Shown here: in pieces, positions 61,685-64,000 of the stretch
Position numbering within the stretch: position 1 is the stretch's first letter
Layout of the letters: each line of letters begins with the position of its first letter
From: RHKX01 sp046330415
GTDB taxonomy: Bacteria > Actinomycetota > Thermoleophilia > Solirubrobacterales > 70-9
Length of the DNA: 64,000 bases
Assembly: GCA_046330415.1 (NCBI GenBank)
Contig: JAXLSW010000008.1
Coordinates: 186,001 to 250,000, forward strand
Reading direction: 5' to 3'
Notes under the pieces: generated by a model
Databases searched by the model: none
What the model was told of the DNA's origin: nothing
Seen by the model: the letters and a program-made list of their open reading frames with translations, nothing else
Made by a program: the position numbers and the translations under genes

Positions 61685-62347
61685 TCACTCCCCCGCCGAG
61701 CGCAGGTAGGTGAGCACAGCGAGCACCCGGCGGTGGTCCTCGCCTCCAGCCGGGAGGTCGAGCTTGCTGAAGATGCTGGTGACGTGCTTCTCGACGGCGC
61801 CGAGGGAGATCACCATCGCCGAGGCGATCCCCGCGTTGGTGCGCCCCTCGGCCATGTGCTGGAGCACCTCGAGCTCGCGCGGGGTGAGCTCGGCCAGGTC
61901 GGTGCCGCCGCCCGCGGGCTCGCCCGCCCGGACGAGGCGGGAGACGACCTCGCGGTCGAGGACGGTGCCGCCTTCGGCCACGCGCTCGACCGCCTCGACG
62001 AAGGTGCGGACCTCGCCGACGCGCTCCTTGAGCAGGTAGCCGACGCCTCCCTCCCCCGCCTCGAGCAGCTCGGTCGTGTAGGCCGGCTCGACGTACTGGG
62101 AGAGGACGAGGACCCCCAGGCCCGGCAACCGCTTGCGCGCCTCGAGCGCGGCGCGGATCCCCTCGTCGGTGAAGGTCGGCGGCAGGCGCACGTCGCAGAT
62201 CGCGACATCGGGCTTGTGGCCGCCGACGACGCGCAGGAACTCCTCCGGATCCTCCGCGGTCGCGACGACCTCCATGCCCTGCTCGCGCAGCAGCGCCACG
62301 ATCCCCTCGCGCAGCAGCGCCTGATCTTCGAGCACGACTACGCGCAT
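61685..62347 (-). CDS. NarL-family response regulator
   Basis: 220 residues. Phospho-acceptor Asp52 in AICDVRLPPTFTDEG, Lys in YLLKERVGEV, and a LuxR HTH (LTPRELEVLQHMAEGRTNAGIA, GAVEKHVTSIFSKLDL). Its start overlaps the kinase stop by 10 bp, so the two form a two-component pair. A close relative of the regulator at 31074 (same RxPPTxTDEGIR loop). Target promoters are unknown; the MMPL transporter upstream in the operon is a plausible output or partner. Confidence 0.93.
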   Translation of the reverse strand: MRVVVLEDQALLREGIVALLREQGMEVVATAEDPEEFLRVVGGHKPDVAICDVRLPPTFTDEGIRAALEARKRLPGLGVLVLSQYVEPAYTTELLEAGEGGVGYLLKERVGEVRTFVEAVERVAEGGTVLDREVVSRLVRAGEPAGGGTDLAELTPRELEVLQHMAEGRTNAGIASAMVISLGAVEKHVTSIFSKLDLPAGGEDHRRVLAVLTYLRSAGE

Positions 62348-63375
62348 GGGAGCTCCGCCGTGATGGTCGTGCCGCCGCCGGACGGGCTCTCGATGCGCAA
62401 CGTGCCGTCGACCGACTCGACCCGGCTGCGCAGTCCGCTGAGACCACTTCCCGCGGGATCGGCTCCACCCGGGCCCTCGTCGCTGACCCGGACCGTGAGC
62501 AGGTCCCCGGCGCGGGCGATCTCCACCCTGGCGGGGCCGGAGGCGTGCTTGGCGACGTTGGTGATCGCCTCGGCGGCGACGAAGTAGGCGACGGACTCGA
62601 CGGCGGGGACTGGGCGCTGCCCCTCGGGGACGTCGGCCACGACCTCGACCGGCACCGCCGAGCGGCTGCCGAGCGCCTCGACCGCCGCGGGGAGGCCGCG
62701 GTCGGCGAGCACGGGCGGGGCGATCCCCCTGGCGAGGTCGCGGAGCTCGGCGATCGCGTTGCCCGCCTCCTCGCGAGCGGCGCGGACGAGCTCCTGGTCC
62801 TCTGGCCGGTCGGCGAGGCGCTCCTCGGCCCGGCCGAGCTGCATGCTGAGGGCGACGAGCCGCGCCTGGGCGCCGTCGTGGAGGTCGCGCTCGATCCGGC
62901 GCAGCTCCTCCGCCTGGACGTCGAGCGCGCCGCGGCGAGTGCGGGTGAGCTCGGTGACGCGCTCCTGCAGGTCCTCGTCGGGCTCGTTGCGGATCAGGAT
63001 CGCATGGGCCATCACGACGAGGGCCAGCAGCGCGGTGGTGATCGCGGGCCAGTAGGAGCCGCCCCCGCTGAGCGCCCAGATCAGGAACAGGACCACGGCG
63101 GCCCAGGCACACAGGGCGGCGTCGAGCATGAGCCACATCCGCGGCCCGGTGCGCCCGGCGACGGCGCGCGGCAGCAGCTCCATCAGGCTGACCGGGAGGA
63201 AGCCCGCGAACGCGACCCAGCCGGGCCAGAAGTACCCGAGGCCGCTCGCCAGCCAGATCACCACGCAGACCAGGAACGACGCCGCGGTGAGCCAGGCGAG
63301 AGTCGTCGGCGCCGCCCCCCAGTCCCGGGAGGCGGCGCCGTAGACGAATCGCTTCGTGGTTTCCTTGGCGGGCAT
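62338..63375 (-). CDS. HisKA_3 sensor histidine kinase
   Basis: 345 residues. Four membrane segments in about 25-135 with short loops and no large sensor domain, resembling DesK/LiaS-type kinases that sense the membrane. Phospho-acceptor His166 in RRIERDLHDGAQARLVALS. ATPase boxes: N-box AEAITNVAKHA, G1 VSDEGPGGAD, G2 SGLSGLRSRVE. Pairs with the overlapping response regulator. Starts 8 bp after the MMPL stop. Confidence 0.93.
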   Translation of the reverse strand: MPAKETTKRFVYGAASRDWGAAPTTLAWLTAASFLVCVVIWLASGLGYFWPGWVAFAGFLPVSLMELLPRAVAGRTGPRMWLMLDAALCAWAAVVLFLIWALSGGGSYWPAITTALLALVVMAHAILIRNEPDEDLQERVTELTRTRRGALDVQAEELRRIERDLHDGAQARLVALSMQLGRAEERLADRPEDQELVRAAREEAGNAIAELRDLARGIAPPVLADRGLPAAVEALGSRSAVPVEVVADVPEGQRPVPAVESVAYFVAAEAITNVAKHASGPARVEIARAGDLLTVRVSDEGPGGADPAGSGLSGLRSRVESVDGTLRIESPSGGGTTITAELPCA

Positions 63376-63383
63376 CGATCCGA

Positions 63384-64000
63384 TCAGCGCGGGTTCGGCG
63401 ACAGCGCGGGCTCGCGGTGCGAGGCGATGATCTCACCGCCGTCGCCGCCGGCGCTGCGGCGCCGGCGCCGAGGGGTGGCGACCTTCCAGCGCCGCTCCCC
63501 GAGCAGCGACACCGTCGCCGGCAGCGCGACGGTGCGGACGATCGTCGCGTCGATCAGCACCGCGGCCGCGAGACCGATCCCGAGCTGCTGCATCTCCGGC
63601 ATCCGCTGCAGGGCGAAGACGGAGAACACCGCGACCATCACGGCCGCCGCGCTCGTCACCACACCGGCCGTTGCACCGACGCCATCGGCGACGGCCTCGC
63701 GGGCGCTGAGGCCGCGGGCGCGGCCCTCGCGAATCCGCTCGAGCACGATCACCGTGTAGTCCATCGAGAGCCCGAAGAGGATCACGAAGGAGAACAGCGG
63801 CACCCAGCTGCCGACGCTGCCGGTCACGGTGACGCCCAGCGCCTCCGCCCCCCAGCCGTGCTGGAAGACCGCGACGAGGATTCCGTAGGCGGCGCCCACC
63901 GACAGCAGGTTGAGGCCGATCACGCTCGCGGCGAGCTGCGGCGAGCGGAACGCCAGCACCAGCAGGACGAACGCGAGCCCGAGGACGCCGATCAGGACGA
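63384..64000 (-). CDS. MMPL/RND-family transporter, partial (N-terminus off right edge)
   Basis: About 205 C-terminal residues are visible, entering from the right edge at VLIGVLGLAFVLLVLAFRSP. Six hydrophobic segments and the family block LFGLSMDYTVIVLERIREGRARG followed by VADGVGATAGVVTSAAAVMV identify the second MMPL domain. These proteins export lipids or drugs by proton motive force. A basic soluble tail (RRWKVATPRRRRRS) ends the protein. First visible gene of the operon with the two-component pair. Confidence 0.9.
   Translation of the reverse strand, partial: VLIGVLGLAFVLLVLAFRSPQLAASVIGLNLLSVGAAYGILVAVFQHGWGAEALGVTVTGSVGSWVPLFSFVILFGLSMDYTVIVLERIREGRARGLSAREAVADGVGATAGVVTSAAAVMVAVFSVFALQRMPEMQQLGIGLAAAVLIDATIVRTVALPATVSLLGERRWKVATPRRRRRSAGGDGGEIIASHREPALSPNPR

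Overview
The window reads as a chromosomal segment of a high-GC actinobacterium. The closest fit is class Thermoleophilia, order Solirubrobacterales (Conexibacter, Solirubrobacter or Patulibacter type). This is inferred from the very GC-rich third codon positions, frequent GTG/TTG starts, a DUF2342 zincin, a wax-ester-synthase-like acyltransferase, a long Lhr helicase, and many secreted proteins with ELWR-type repeats, GTYPNP-type repeats or lysine-rich tails. I found no rRNA, tRNA, CRISPR array, prophage or transposase gene.

Layout. 1-5.9 kb: a left-truncated UvrD-like helicase with an altered Walker A, divergent from an IMPase-family phosphatase coupled to a DUF2342 zincin, then a histone-like protein and a Mrp/ApbC P-loop ATPase. 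5.8-13.3 kb: PAP2 phosphatase, 7Fe ferredoxin, secreted SGNH hydrolase, atypical SDR, WS/DGAT acyltransferase and two secreted proteins. 13.3-15.5 kb: groES-groEL with a textbook promoter and a CIRCE (HrcA) operator. 15.5-20.3 kb: SRPBCC, ASCH, Pcm and Crp/Fnr proteins, a repeat-rich surface protein and a Nei-type DNA glycosylase. 20.4-29 kb: a two-gene ABC exporter, small membrane protein, DUF2252 protein, and an overlapping operon of phosphodiesterase, AI-2E transporter and MFS exporter. 29.2-36 kb: two SHOCT-tailed membrane proteins, a NarL-type regulator, a CheY-like receiver, a HisKA_3 kinase, a flippase-like membrane protein and an M23 peptidase.

36.0-41.6 kb: a 737-bp gene-free stretch holding a 284-bp tandem duplication with four 49-bp palindromic elements, then two tandem secreted alpha/beta hydrolases, the upstream one broken by an in-frame TAG. 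41.7-49.4 kb: a TolB-like propeller protein, a 1,563-residue Lhr helicase, a cupin and another repeat protein. 49.5-57.5 kb: a large LuxR-family ATPase regulator, then a tightly coupled unit of a 64-residue protein and three secreted proteins that share a cysteine-flanked Lys/Ala-rich C-terminal tail. The third, with RTX-like repeats, carries two +1 frameshifts. 57.6-64 kb: a second histone-like protein, an rmlA-rmlD-rmlB-rmlC operon for dTDP-L-rhamnose, and an operon of MMPL transporter (truncated at the right edge), histidine kinase and NarL-type regulator.

The strongest candidates for something undescribed are the 52.4-57.5 kb unit with its shared tail, and several families of intergenic palindromes (36.4-36.8, 20.3/47.7 and 47.6/57.6 kb) that recur inside this one window.
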